Source: Chelatococcus sp. HY11
GTDB taxonomy: Bacteria; Pseudomonadota; Alphaproteobacteria; Rhizobiales; Beijerinckiaceae
Direction of reading: 5' to 3'
DNA length: 64,000 bases
Assembly: GCF_018398335.1 (NCBI RefSeq)
Contig: NZ_JAHBRX010000002.1
Span: 1,798,001 to 1,862,000 of the forward strand
Positions 1 to 10,062 of the stretch are shown one piece after another; within the stretch, counting starts at the first letter, position 1, and each line of letters opens with the position of its first letter. The position numbers and the translations under genes were made by a program. The notes under the pieces are model-generated. The model did not search any database and was not told where the DNA came from. It was given only the letters and a program-made list of their open reading frames with translations.

Positions 1-1603
1 CACGTATCCCGCTGCAGCCGCAAGCCCGCGCGATCGCGGCATGGTCCACCGCCTCGAAGTCGACGACATCGGTGAAATTGCCGAAGAGGCTGAGCTCGGC
101 ATGCTTCTGGTAGCCGAGGATTTGGTTGTTCAGGACGACGAGAACGATCGGCAGCTTCATGCGCCGCGCGGTCTCGAGCTCCGACCATACGTGTCCGAAA
201 CCGCCATCACCGGTGACCGCGATCACCGGCGCGTCGGGTCGGGCGGCCTTGGCGCCGAGTGCGAAAGGCAGGCCCCAGCCGAGGCCGGCGAGGCCGCGCG
301 GCGTGAGGAAGCGCTGTCCCGCTTTGCGAGCGGTGAGGAAATTGGCGATCCAGATCGACGAATAGCTCGCATCCGCGACGACGATGCTCTCCGGCGTGAG
401 CACGCTGTCGATATCGGCCATCAGTCGTTCCGGGCGCACCGGCACCGCATCGAGATCGACAAGCTGCTTCATGTCTTCGGCGTGCAGCTTGCGCCCCTGG
501 GCGATCTTGTCCTCCAGCGCAGGCCGCCGCGCCGCAAGTGAGGCGGGTTTGGCCGCTTCGACCGCCGTCGTGAGCGCGGCAAGCGTCAGCTTGGCATCGC
601 CGGCGAGGCGGAGCGCCTCGTAGTTGCGACCGATTTCGTTGCTGTCGATGTCGATGTGGATGTAGCGCGCCTGCGGCGGATAGAGCGACCAGCTGTCCGT
701 GCCGTTCTGGTTGGTGCGGTTGCCGACGAGCACGACCACATCCGCCTCGGTGACGAGGTCCCGCAGATGTGAGGAACGCCCGCGCGGCGCCATGAAATAT
801 CCGACCACGCCAACGGAGAGCGGGTTGGTCTCGTCCACCGCGCCCTTGCCCATGACGGTCGTCGCAACGGGGATGCCCAGCGCCTGCAGGGCTGCAAGCT
901 CGGCGGAAGCCTGCGAGGCGTGGACACCGCCGCCGGCGATGACGATGGGTGCCTTGGCCCCGGCGATCAGCTTGGCCGCCTCGGCCACGCGCGCCGGATC
1001 GGCGGCCGTGCGGTCAAGTGGGAAGGTGCCGAGATGGCTCGCGCGCTGGGGCGCCTCGGGCGCGAAATCCGGGCGTTCGTCGAGCACGTCGAGCGGCACC
1101 AGCAGCACGGCCGGGCCGGCCCGGCCGCTGGCGGCCGCCGTGAAGGCCATGTCCACGTAGTCATCGATGCGCGCGGGATCCTCGACCCGGCGGATCCATT
1201 TGGCGACACCGCCGAACAGCGCGAAATGGTCGAGTTCCTGGAAGGCGTTCTTGTCCGTGAACTTGCGGCTGACGTCCTGGACGATGGCGACCACCGGGAT
1301 CGAGGCCTTCAGCGCTTCGGCGAGGCCGGGCACCAAGAGCGTCGCGGCCGGGCCGTTCTGCGCCGTGACGACGGCGACCTTGCCGGAAATGCGCGCATAG
1401 GCATCGGCCATGGCCGCGCCCGCGTTTTCCGTGCGATAGCCGACCTGGCGGATACCGTAGTCGGGCGCGGCGAGAAAGAGCGCCGAAGGGATGCTCTGGC
1501 CGAAGATCTCCCGCACGCCATGGCGCTGCAAGGCCGCGGCGATGAGATGCGCGCCGGTGATGTTGCTGGCTGCGCGCGGCGCGGGCTTGGTCACTGCGTT
1601 CAT
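1..1603 (-). CDS. Thiamine-diphosphate-dependent enzyme, acetolactate synthase-like (3' end outside window)
   Basis: A ThDP enzyme of the acetolactate synthase/decarboxylase superfamily; its C-terminus lies beyond base 1, leaving about 534 residues. The N-terminal pyrimidine-binding domain carries the catalytic glutamate in YRTENAGAAMADAYAR (Glu about residue 59). The central domain runs to about residue 340. The C-terminal PP-binding motif GDGGFGHVWSELETAR lies near residue 465, with the metal-binding Asn-Asn near 490. The start is the ATG at 1603. It precedes or follows the quinone oxidoreductase and zinc dehydrogenase on the same strand, probably as one catabolic unit under the GntR regulator at 3886. 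The substrate cannot be read from sequence: acetolactate synthase, sulfoacetaldehyde acetyltransferase and 2-oxo acid decarboxylases share these motifs. No regulatory small subunit is adjacent, which argues against biosynthetic IlvB. Confidence 0.85.
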   Translation of the reverse strand, partial: MNAVTKPAPRAASNITGAHLIAAALQRHGVREIFGQSIPSALFLAAPDYGIRQVGYRTENAGAAMADAYARISGKVAVVTAQNGPAATLLVPGLAEALKASIPVVAIVQDVSRKFTDKNAFQELDHFALFGGVAKWIRRVEDPARIDDYVDMAFTAAASGRAGPAVLLVPLDVLDERPDFAPEAPQRASHLGTFPLDRTAADPARVAEAAKLIAGAKAPIVIAGGGVHASQASAELAALQALGIPVATTVMGKGAVDETNPLSVGVVGYFMAPRGRSSHLRDLVTEADVVVLVGNRTNQNGTDSWSLYPPQARYIHIDIDSNEIGRNYEALRLAGDAKLTLAALTTAVEAAKPASLAARRPALEDKIAQGRKLHAEDMKQLVDLDAVPVRPERLMADIDSVLTPESIVVADASYSSIWIANFLTARKAGQRFLTPRGLAGLGWGLPFALGAKAARPDAPVIAVTGDGGFGHVWSELETARRMKLPIVLVVLNNQILGYQKHAELSLFGNFTDVVDFEAVDHAAIARACGCSGIR

Positions 1604-1674
1604 GCTCCTGTTTCCTTCCGTGGCGCCTGGGCGCCCTGATGCCGTGGCGCTCACGCGCCCGCTTGATGTGGCGC

Positions 1675-2676
1675 TTAAGCGCCGTCCTGCATGACAAGAA
1701 CGATCTTCCCCACATGCGCGCCGGCATCCATGCGGGCATGGGCCTTGGCGACGTCAGCTAGGGGGAAGGTTGAATCGATGAGAGGCTTGGCCTTACCGGC
1801 CGTGAGCAGCGGCAGCACGTGTTCGGCCAGCGATGCGGTGAGCGCCGCCTTCATGGCGACGGGCCGCGCCCTGAGCGTGGCGCCCGTGAAGGTGATGCGC
1901 TTCATCAGAAGCGGCAGCAGATCCAGCTCGAGCTTCGAGCCGCGCTGAAAGGCGATCTGCGCGATGCGCCCGTCGGCGGCGATGCAATCGAGATTGCGCG
2001 GGATATAGTCCCCGCCCACCATGTCGAGGATCACCTCCGGCCCCCGGCCGTCGGTGGCGGCGCGGGCGGCGGCGACGAAATCGTCTGTGCGATAGTTGAT
2101 GGCGAGATCAGCGCCGACGGCGCGGCTCGCGGCGCATTTCTCGTCCGAGCCGGCCGTGACGAGAACCCGCGCGCCGAGCGCCTTGGCGAGCAGGATCGCC
2201 GTGGTGCCGATGCCCGAGGTGCCTCCATGGATGAGCACGGTTTCGCCGGCCTTCAGGCCCGCGCGCTGAAAGAGGTTCGACCAGACCGTATAATAGGTCT
2301 CGGGGAAGGCGCCGGCCTCGACGAAGGACATGCCGTCCGGGATGGGCAGCGCCACCGTCTCGTCGACGACGGCCCATTCGGCATAGGCGCCGCTGGCAAC
2401 AAGCGCCATCACCCGGTCGCCGGGCTTGAGGCGCGTGGTGCCCGGGCCGAGGCCCTCGACCACGCCGGCGAGCTCGAGCCCGAGCACGTCGCTCGCGCCG
2501 GGCGGCGGCGGATAGTTGCCCTCCCGTTGCATCACGTCCGGACGGTTGATGCCGGCGGCATGCACCCTGACGAGCGCCTGTCCCTCACCCGGCGTGGGGC
2601 GCTCCCGCTCGACGATCTTGAGCGCGTCCGGACCACCTGGGACGGGCGCGACAACAACGCGTGTGACCGAGGTCAT
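1675..2676 (-). CDS. NAD(P)H:quinone oxidoreductase, zinc-independent MDR family (PIG3/Qor-like)
   Basis: A 333-residue medium-chain dehydrogenase/reductase. The GroES-like N-terminal half contains HAAGINRPDVMQREGNYPPP, typical of quinone oxidoreductases of the TP53I3/PIG3 type. The nucleotide-binding half starts near residue 140 with VLIHGGTSGIGTTAILLAKA. The cysteine and histidine zinc ligands of alcohol dehydrogenases are absent. The likely reaction is NADPH-dependent reduction of quinones or activated enones. Its start codon overlaps the stop of the zinc dehydrogenase at 2673-3746 by four bases (ATGA), so the two are translationally coupled. The native substrate is unknown. Confidence 0.85.
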   Translation of the reverse strand: MTSVTRVVVAPVPGGPDALKIVERERPTPGEGQALVRVHAAGINRPDVMQREGNYPPPPGASDVLGLELAGVVEGLGPGTTRLKPGDRVMALVASGAYAEWAVVDETVALPIPDGMSFVEAGAFPETYYTVWSNLFQRAGLKAGETVLIHGGTSGIGTTAILLAKALGARVLVTAGSDEKCAASRAVGADLAINYRTDDFVAAARAATDGRGPEVILDMVGGDYIPRNLDCIAADGRIAQIAFQRGSKLELDLLPLLMKRITFTGATLRARPVAMKAALTASLAEHVLPLLTAGKAKPLIDSTFPLADVAKAHARMDAGAHVGKIVLVMQDGA

Positions 2677-3746
2677 GCGAATTCACTTTCGGTTTGGGGC
2701 AAATCTTGCGACAGGGTCTGCGGAACCAGCAGAACCTTTACCGCCTGGCGGCTGCGCGCCAGCTCGAAGGCCTCGATGGCGCGGCTGAGCGGCTCGCGAT
2801 GGGTGATCAGGCGGGCCAGCACGTCCGCATGGGCGGCGAGCAGGGCGATCGCGTTCTCAAGGGCTTGCGCGGTGGTATCGTGCGCGGCACGAAGCTGCTT
2901 CTTGTCCCGCACGAATCGCGTCAGATCGAGATCGAGATGACCGGAGTGAATGCCCGCTACCACCATGACGCCGCCCGAGCGCAGCACGGCGAGCCCGTCG
3001 CTGACCGAGCGGGCGACGCCCGTCGCCTCGATGACGCAATCGGCGGGGCCGCCGAAGACGCGCTGGACGGCGTCCGTCATGCTCTCGTCAGCGAGGTCGA
3101 CGCAGTGGACGATGCCGATCTCGCGCGCCTTGTCGAGGCGAAGCGCGTCGTTCAGCCCGCACAAGAGCACCGTGGCGCCGCGTGTCTGCGCCACGAAGGC
3201 GATGCCGAGGCCGATCGGCCCGGGGCCGAGCACGACGACCCGGTCGCCTGGCCCGACATCGCCGACATCCGCCGCGTTCACGGCGACCGAGAGCGGTTCC
3301 GTCAGGGCGGCGACCGTGAAGGGCAGGCTATCGGGTATGGCACGGCAGTTGGCGGCGGGCACGCGCACGAGGTCGGCGAAACCGCCGTCGATATGCAGGC
3401 CGATGATGCTGCGGTTCTGGCAGTGCTCCGGCGTGCCGGCATCGCAGGCGGCGCAATGGCCGCAGCTCACCGTGGGCCAGCAGGTGACGCGGTCGCCGGC
3501 CTTGAGGCCGGTGACGCCGGCGCCGAGCGCCCGCACCGTGCCCGCGAATTCGTGGCCGATGGTGAGCGGCATCGCGTCGGTCATGAATTCATAGCCCGGC
3601 GTCCACTCATAGGCGTGGATGTCGCTGCCGCAGATGCCGGCGGCGGCGACCGCGATGACAACCTCGCCCTCGCGCGGCGCGGGCTCCCTGTCCATCTCGA
3701 CCAGTTCGGCCCCGAAGGCCGTGGTTGTCTTACGAAGCGCGATCAC
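2673..3746 (-). CDS. Zinc-dependent alcohol/polyol dehydrogenase (MDR family)
   Basis: A 357-residue zinc MDR dehydrogenase. The catalytic zinc ligands are visible in AAGICGSDIHAYEW and PLTIGHEFAGTV. The structural-zinc loop is CGHCAACDAGTPEHC (four cysteines, about residues 95-110). The NAD(P)-binding motif is VVVLGPGPIGLGIAFVAQ. The overall pattern resembles sorbitol, threonine or L-idonate dehydrogenases, which oxidise a secondary alcohol with NAD. It is the first gene of the minus-strand unit and diverges from the GntR gene at 3886; the 139-base gap holds a palindrome at 3853. The substrate is not assignable. Confidence 0.87.
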   Translation of the reverse strand: MIALRKTTTAFGAELVEMDREPAPREGEVVIAVAAAGICGSDIHAYEWTPGYEFMTDAMPLTIGHEFAGTVRALGAGVTGLKAGDRVTCWPTVSCGHCAACDAGTPEHCQNRSIIGLHIDGGFADLVRVPAANCRAIPDSLPFTVAALTEPLSVAVNAADVGDVGPGDRVVVLGPGPIGLGIAFVAQTRGATVLLCGLNDALRLDKAREIGIVHCVDLADESMTDAVQRVFGGPADCVIEATGVARSVSDGLAVLRSGGVMVVAGIHSGHLDLDLTRFVRDKKQLRAAHDTTAQALENAIALLAAHADVLARLITHREPLSRAIEAFELARSRQAVKVLLVPQTLSQDLPQTESEFA

Positions 3747-3852
3747 CGCTTCCTCCCGTTATCAGCCCGCGCGCCGGCGGAGGCCACATCGGCCCCGGCG
3801 GTCGCTGCCCGGTCGTGTTGGTCCGAGCCTTGGGTTGATGCAATAAGTAATT

Positions 3853-3862
3853 TGTTATAACA
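3853..3862. promoter_or_regulatory. Candidate GntR operator palindrome
   Basis: TGTTATAACA is a perfect 10-base palindrome in an AT-rich patch between the divergent dehydrogenase (start 3746) and GntR regulator (start 3886). Its position, 24 bases before the regulator's start, fits autoregulation. The assignment rests on symmetry and position only. Confidence 0.45.
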
Positions 3863-3885
3863 GTTTTGGTCGAGGAAACTGCCCT

Positions 3886-4599
3886 GTGTCAAGTCGGATG
3901 CCGCAAAATAAAGAGAGAACCCCGGCGACGGGCGATTGGGTGCAGCCGATCGTCAAGGAGAACCTGAGCGAGCGCGCCTATACAGATCTGCGCGCCGCCC
4001 TCATGCGTGGGCGGCTACGGCCCGGCGAGCGCCTGCGGCTTCGGCCCATGTCGGTGAGGTTCGGAATCAGCGCGACGCCGATGCGCGAGGCCCTGCTGCG
4101 GCTCGTCGGTGAGAAGGCGCTGGCGCTCGATGCGCGCAATTCGGTGGTGGTGCCGACCCTGACGCTGGAGCAGCTGCAGGAGATCCGCGCCATCCGCACG
4201 GATCTCGAGGGGCGCGCCGCCGCTGCCGCGGCCCTCGTCGCCACCGAGGCAGAGATCGAGGCCCTCGTCGCCATCCACGCGCAGATTTCCGCATGCCACG
4301 CGAGCCGGAGCTTCGTGCAGGCGGTGGATCTCAACACCGAGTTCCACCTTACCTTCTGCCGCATGGCGCGCCTGCCCATCCTCTACGACATCGTCGAAGG
4401 CCTATGGGTGCGCTGCGGACCCATCCTCTCGCATCTCTACGACGAGGGCCTGCCGGACTGGGAACCCCACCCGCATCTGCGCCTCATTACCGCGCTGCGC
4501 GAACGCGACCCCGAGACAGCCCGCGCCGCCAGCCGCGAGGATATCGAGCGCGGTGGGCAGGGGTTGCTGGTGCATGTGCGGGAGGCGAATGGGGGGTGA
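3886..4599 (+). CDS. GntR-family transcriptional regulator, FCD (FadR) subgroup
   Basis: A 237-residue regulator with an N-terminal winged helix (about residues 25-90, including LRPMSVRFGISATPMREALLRLVGEKAL) and a C-terminal all-helical FCD ligand domain (about 100-225). That domain has the expected metal-site histidine in LNTEFHLTF. I chose the GTG at 3886 because GAGGAAA lies seven to eight bases upstream; the in-frame ATG at 3898 has no such site at a workable distance. It is transcribed divergently from the dehydrogenase unit and is probably its local, ligand-responsive regulator. The effector is unknown but is likely an organic acid, as is common for FCD proteins. Confidence 0.88.
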   Translation: MSSRMPQNKERTPATGDWVQPIVKENLSERAYTDLRAALMRGRLRPGERLRLRPMSVRFGISATPMREALLRLVGEKALALDARNSVVVPTLTLEQLQEIRAIRTDLEGRAAAAAALVATEAEIEALVAIHAQISACHASRSFVQAVDLNTEFHLTFCRMARLPILYDIVEGLWVRCGPILSHLYDEGLPDWEPHPHLRLITALRERDPETARAASREDIERGGQGLLVHVREANGG

Positions 4600-4682
4600 G
4601 GGGGGCGGTGGCCTATTTATACCGCTTTGCTATGTAATGGAAATATAGTGTTAGACGATCGCGTGGAGGGCTATCTGACAAC

Positions 4683-6251
4683 TTAGGTGATGCTGAATAA
4701 TATTTCATCGACGCGACAAATGCCACGCCTTACGAAGCTCATAGACGGTACATCTGCCATCTCGCAGCATTTCCTCAGTAGCCTGAGTATTTCGTCTTTA
4801 TTAAATGCCGCACCTCTTGGGAGGCCGGTTAGTGCTTGCGCCGTGTGTGAGGCCTCTTTCGGAGAGGGCAGATCAGGAATATCTCCTTTCAAAATGCCTT
4901 CCAAAAGCCGCTTTGGGTTTCCTGTCGCGGCACGGAAAGCCGCATCCTCGTCCAGCCACCCGATGCAGGCCTTCTTTCGGGGCGCGCTTCCATTTGATTT
5001 CTGGATGAAATCAATTGCTTGTAATTTTGAAAGGCCTGCCTGTTTTGCGAAGTAATGCAAAGGTAGGCGCTCATTCCGAGACACCTCCACCACGAACCGG
5101 ATGTATTCTAAGGGGTGATCGATTTTGGCTTGGCCTAGAAATGCTGACAAAATGTCGTCGCGTGTAAGTAGGCTCAATTTAGTTTTTATACCATCGTTTG
5201 CATTGATAGTATGCACGTCCCCTATCAGACGAAGTGTCGGTGCGCCGTCCTTTTCGTGAAACTCACCTTCTTTGATAAAGGTCAGTTTATCGACCAGGGA
5301 TGTGTCGATTTGAATTGAGCGTTTTCCGTCTTCCAGCTTTCCATCCTCTAGATCGGCAATCATCGCCCTCATTGGGCCGAGCCTCAACAGATGCTCAATC
5401 ATAGGCAATATTTGCTGACGCACCTCCGCGTCTCTAGCATCAAGTATTGCACGTAAATCGCTGTATTTTATACGCGATGATTGTCCTGGATATCTATAAA
5501 ATATGTCGCCTTCTCTAATCGATCCTTCTTGCTTGGTGGCGATTATGGGGCGGCTTTGATGCGGATCGACTTGAATAAAGCCAACTATTTTCCCATTTAA
5601 TAGTATGCTTCCTATGCGAAATGCGGGCGTCGGATCAAATATAGACTTAACGCGTGTGGCAAATTCGGCTGGGTCTGTTTCCAGAAATTCGTTATTGCCT
5701 AGCCCGCAGGCGACATAGCTGAGGTCCTCGTTGTCCGGGCCCTTTTCGTCTTTGTCATATACGCCAAAAAAGATAATGCCACCGACGTTGTTTGCCAAAG
5801 CAGCGATCGCTCGTAGCCATTTATCCTGATGCCTAAAACCAAAATTTGTTTTGCATTCGAATCGGTCAGTTTCTCCCCCTGTAAGTCGCCACAGCCCATC
5901 GCTGCCCTTCGTAAATAGTTTCTCGATGGGGGCTTCGTATATTAATTTCTCGCCCTCAGTAGCCGCGCTGGAGGAAATTATATTTTCGGAGATCGAATGT
6001 CGCTCGATAAAGCTATCAAGAACAGCTTCTGGTGCTTCTGCTATTGATGCCGAATTTGAGTACGATCCCGATCGGATTCCTGATATGCGACCGCTATTTA
6101 CTGCCCGTTTGGGATGGTTGAAGAAAAACTGGATAACTTTGTTTTCCATCCCGCGCTTAAGCATCGCCTTTATCAAGGCGATTTCATCATCGGTAATGCT
6201 TCTTTTTGGCAACGCCGAATCTCCCCCGAGAGTAGCCTCTGAAGGTCTCAT
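4683..6251 (-). CDS. AlbA_2 (Schlafen-type) domain protein of unknown function
   Basis: About 522 residues from the ATG at 6251; a TTG at 6266 would add five residues and has a slightly better GGAA site upstream. The N-terminal segment (about 20-70), SITDDEIALIKAMLKRGM, looks like a small helical DNA-binding region. An AlbA_2/Schlafen fold follows (about 137-265), with FECKTNFGFRHQDKW, ALANNVGGIIFFGVYD and a GSIREGDIFYRYPG strand. The C-terminal half is not recognised. Base composition is clearly lower in GC than the genes on both sides, and codons ending in A or T are frequent, so horizontal acquisition is likely. AlbA_2 proteins include regulators, RNA-binding proteins and phage-defence components; none of these can be asserted here. 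Confidence 0.75.
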   Translation of the reverse strand: MRPSEATLGGDSALPKRSITDDEIALIKAMLKRGMENKVIQFFFNHPKRAVNSGRISGIRSGSYSNSASIAEAPEAVLDSFIERHSISENIISSSAATEGEKLIYEAPIEKLFTKGSDGLWRLTGGETDRFECKTNFGFRHQDKWLRAIAALANNVGGIIFFGVYDKDEKGPDNEDLSYVACGLGNNEFLETDPAEFATRVKSIFDPTPAFRIGSILLNGKIVGFIQVDPHQSRPIIATKQEGSIREGDIFYRYPGQSSRIKYSDLRAILDARDAEVRQQILPMIEHLLRLGPMRAMIADLEDGKLEDGKRSIQIDTSLVDKLTFIKEGEFHEKDGAPTLRLIGDVHTINANDGIKTKLSLLTRDDILSAFLGQAKIDHPLEYIRFVVEVSRNERLPLHYFAKQAGLSKLQAIDFIQKSNGSAPRKKACIGWLDEDAAFRAATGNPKRLLEGILKGDIPDLPSPKEASHTAQALTGLPRGAAFNKDEILRLLRKCCEMADVPSMSFVRRGICRVDEILFSIT

Positions 6252-6434
6252 ACTGCGTAGATGCAAATGTTTCCACGATTATTGCAGCTTGGGGAGGCTA
6301 CAGTTTCTGCCGAGCTCTGGGAGGCCGCTTGGTAGCGTAAGTGTCGATCGAGGTTAGGTGCTTCAATTACCCTATCACCCCGTGCAGTCGACGCCGGCCC
6401 GCATTTGTATAACTTACCAGCTATGAACTCTTCA

Positions 6435-8057
<1,623 letters not shown>

Positions 8058-8193
8058 GAGCGCGGGAACCTGGCGGAGACTTTCAGCCCCGTGCATGTAG
8101 GCCATGTTGCGCTGCGGCGAAAGGGCGGGGCGTTTCCGGTGGCGCGGTTTTGGTGTAACCTCCCGCCCGGTCACCGGGGCCGGAGCGCGTGCC

Positions 8194-8997
8194 ATGCCCG
8201 ACATATCCCGTCATGACGCCTGGGTGGCAGGCGACAGCTACGACCTCTACATGGGCCGCTGGAGCCGGCAGATCGCGCCGGTGTTCATCGACTGGCTCGA
8301 TGCCGGCGCGGGGCGCGACTGGCTCGAGGTGGGATGCGGAACAGGCGCATTGTCCGCGACAGTGCTGGCCCGCGCCAACCCGCGCAGCCTCCTCGGCATC
8401 GACCCCTCGCAAGGCTTTCTCGCGCGTGCACGCGCCCATGTGCCGGATGCGCGGGCCGTCTTCCAGCTGGGGGATGCCGGCGCGCTGCCTGTCGAGACCG
8501 GCAGCCGCGATGTCGTGGTATCAGCCCTCGTCCTCAATTTCGTGCCTGATCGCGAACGGGCGCTCGCGGAAATGCGGCGCGTCACGCGTCCCGGCGGTAC
8601 GGTCGGCTTCTATGTGTGGGATTATCCGGGCGGCGGGCTCGGCTTTGTGCGCGCCTTCTGGGCGGCCGCGGCGGAGATCGACCCGGCGGCGGAGGAGCTT
8701 CAGGAGAACAAGCGCTTTCCCTTCTGCACGCCCGCTGCGCTCAGCGCGCTGGCGGAACGTGGCGGGCTCATCGCGGTCGAGGCGCGGGCTATCGAGGCGG
8801 AGGCCGTCTTTCGGGATTTCGACGATTTCTGGCACCCGTTCACGCTCGGTACCGGGCCGGCCTCAGGCTATTGTGCGCGTCTGAGCCCGGACAAGCGCCG
8901 GCGTCTTGCGGATAAGCTCGCCGCAACCCTTGCCCCCGCACAGGACGGCAGCCTTCGCTTCACGACGCGCGCGTGGGCCATTCGCGGCCGCGCCTGA
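8194..8997 (+). CDS. Class I SAM-dependent methyltransferase (Methyltransf_11 type)
   Basis: A 267-residue protein with the Rossmann methyltransferase order: motif I WLEVGCGTGALSATVL (about residues 44-60), the acidic residue of motif II in LLGIDPSQGFL, GDAGALPVETGSRDVV, and a post-I region VLNFVPDRERALAEMRRV. The ATG at 8194 is preceded by GGAG eight bases upstream. The frame is open further 5', but that stretch looks non-coding. It stands alone, divergent from the ABC-F gene, so context gives no substrate. Small-molecule methylation is the best guess. Confidence 0.85.
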   Translation: MPDISRHDAWVAGDSYDLYMGRWSRQIAPVFIDWLDAGAGRDWLEVGCGTGALSATVLARANPRSLLGIDPSQGFLARARAHVPDARAVFQLGDAGALPVETGSRDVVVSALVLNFVPDRERALAEMRRVTRPGGTVGFYVWDYPGGGLGFVRAFWAAAAEIDPAAEELQENKRFPFCTPAALSALAERGGLIAVEARAIEAEAVFRDFDDFWHPFTLGTGPASGYCARLSPDKRRRLADKLAATLAPAQDGSLRFTTRAWAIRGRA

Positions 8998-9104
8998 CCA
9001 TGTTGGTCAAGGCAGGTCATCGGCCGGTCCGCCCCGGCGTCTCCGGCTGCCCCTCGTGATGGACAGGGTTTAGAGATCACGACGATTGAGATCTTGGCGA
9101 CGCA

Positions 9105-9815
9105 TCAATCCTCGAAGACGCGCTTGCGGGCGGCTTCCAGATGGTTGCGCATGGCCGCCGAGGCGGCATCGACCTGCCCGGCGGCGATCGCGTCGTAGAT
9201 GACCTGGTGCTCCGCGTACATCAGCTGCAGCGCATCCTGCGGGCGGGTGAGGGAGAGCTTGCGCGTCAACTCCATGCCGACGGTCATATGGCTGCGCATG
9301 GAGACCAGCGTGTCGACGAAGAAACGATTATGCGAGGCGGAGGCGATGGCGAGGTGAAAGTCGAGGTCCGCCTCGACGCCAAGGCTCACGTCGCCGATAT
9401 CCTCCGTTTCGCGCAAGAGCTTCCGCAGGTCCTGCAGTTCGCTGTCGGTGCGGCGCAGCGCGGCCAGCCCGCAGGCGGCCTCCTCGATGAACATGCGGAA
9501 CTCATAGCAGCGCTGGATATCGCCAATGCTCATCACGGGGGCGAAGCGGCGGATGGCCTGGTCGGCGCTGGCGAGGATGAAGCTGCCGGCGCCCTGGCGC
9601 GACTGGATGAGGCCGTCGTCCCTGAGGCGGGCGAGCGCTTCGCGCACCACCGTGCGCGACACCTTGAACTGTTCTGCGATGTCCGTCTCGGTCGGGAGCT
9701 TCTGTCCCTTCAGATAGTCGCCGGCCGCGATCCGGTCGAAGATATGGTCATAGACCTTGGATGCGGTGCGGCGTGACGGTTGGCCACCGGCCGGGGACAG
9801 ATCGCCAGACGACAT
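9105..9815 (-). CDS. FadR/GntR-family regulator (FCD domain) of the adjacent sugar importer
   Basis: About 236 residues. The winged helix (about 15-85) includes DIAEQFKVSRTVVREALARL, and an FCD effector domain follows (about 95-220), including LDFHLAIASASHNRFF. The ATG at 9815 has a GAGAGAG ribosome site six bases upstream; an ATG at 9845 would add ten residues with a poorer site. It is divergent from the importer/kinase operon starting at 10063 and so is the likely repressor of that operon. The intervening 247 bases hold an inverted repeat overlapping a TTGACA element at 9961-9990. Confidence 0.87.
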   Translation of the reverse strand: MSSGDLSPAGGQPSRRTASKVYDHIFDRIAAGDYLKGQKLPTETDIAEQFKVSRTVVREALARLRDDGLIQSRQGAGSFILASADQAIRRFAPVMSIGDIQRCYEFRMFIEEAACGLAALRRTDSELQDLRKLLRETEDIGDVSLGVEADLDFHLAIASASHNRFFVDTLVSMRSHMTVGMELTRKLSLTRPQDALQLMYAEHQVIYDAIAAGQVDAASAAMRNHLEAARKRVFED

Positions 9816-9960
9816 CGATACTCTCTCTCGCTTGCCTTTGCGCAACAGACGACGGCTTCACTCTAGCGTCAAGTCATCATACAAGAATGCGCGGCCGGCT
9901 GTGGAAAATATCAGCGAACTCAGAAATTTGTGTGAATCGCCTATTTTGCTCGGAGAAATG

Positions 9961-9990
9961 TTGTCCAACAAATTTCATACTTGTTGACAA
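9961..9990. promoter_or_regulatory. Candidate operator/promoter region for the divergent FadR regulator and sugar operon
   Basis: TTGTCCAACAA (9961-9971) and TTGTTGACAA (9981-9990) are near-perfect inverted arms differing by one base bulge; the cores CAACAA and TTGTTG match exactly. The right arm contains a TTGACA -35-like hexamer (9984-9989), so a bound regulator would block the plus-strand promoter. No convincing -10 box is visible. Confidence 0.4.
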
Positions 9991-10062
9991 ATACCCGGGC
10001 CCTCTGCACTGTCCGCCCCCGAGGACGGTCATAGAGCCGTGGACACCCAGGAGGATGCGGTG

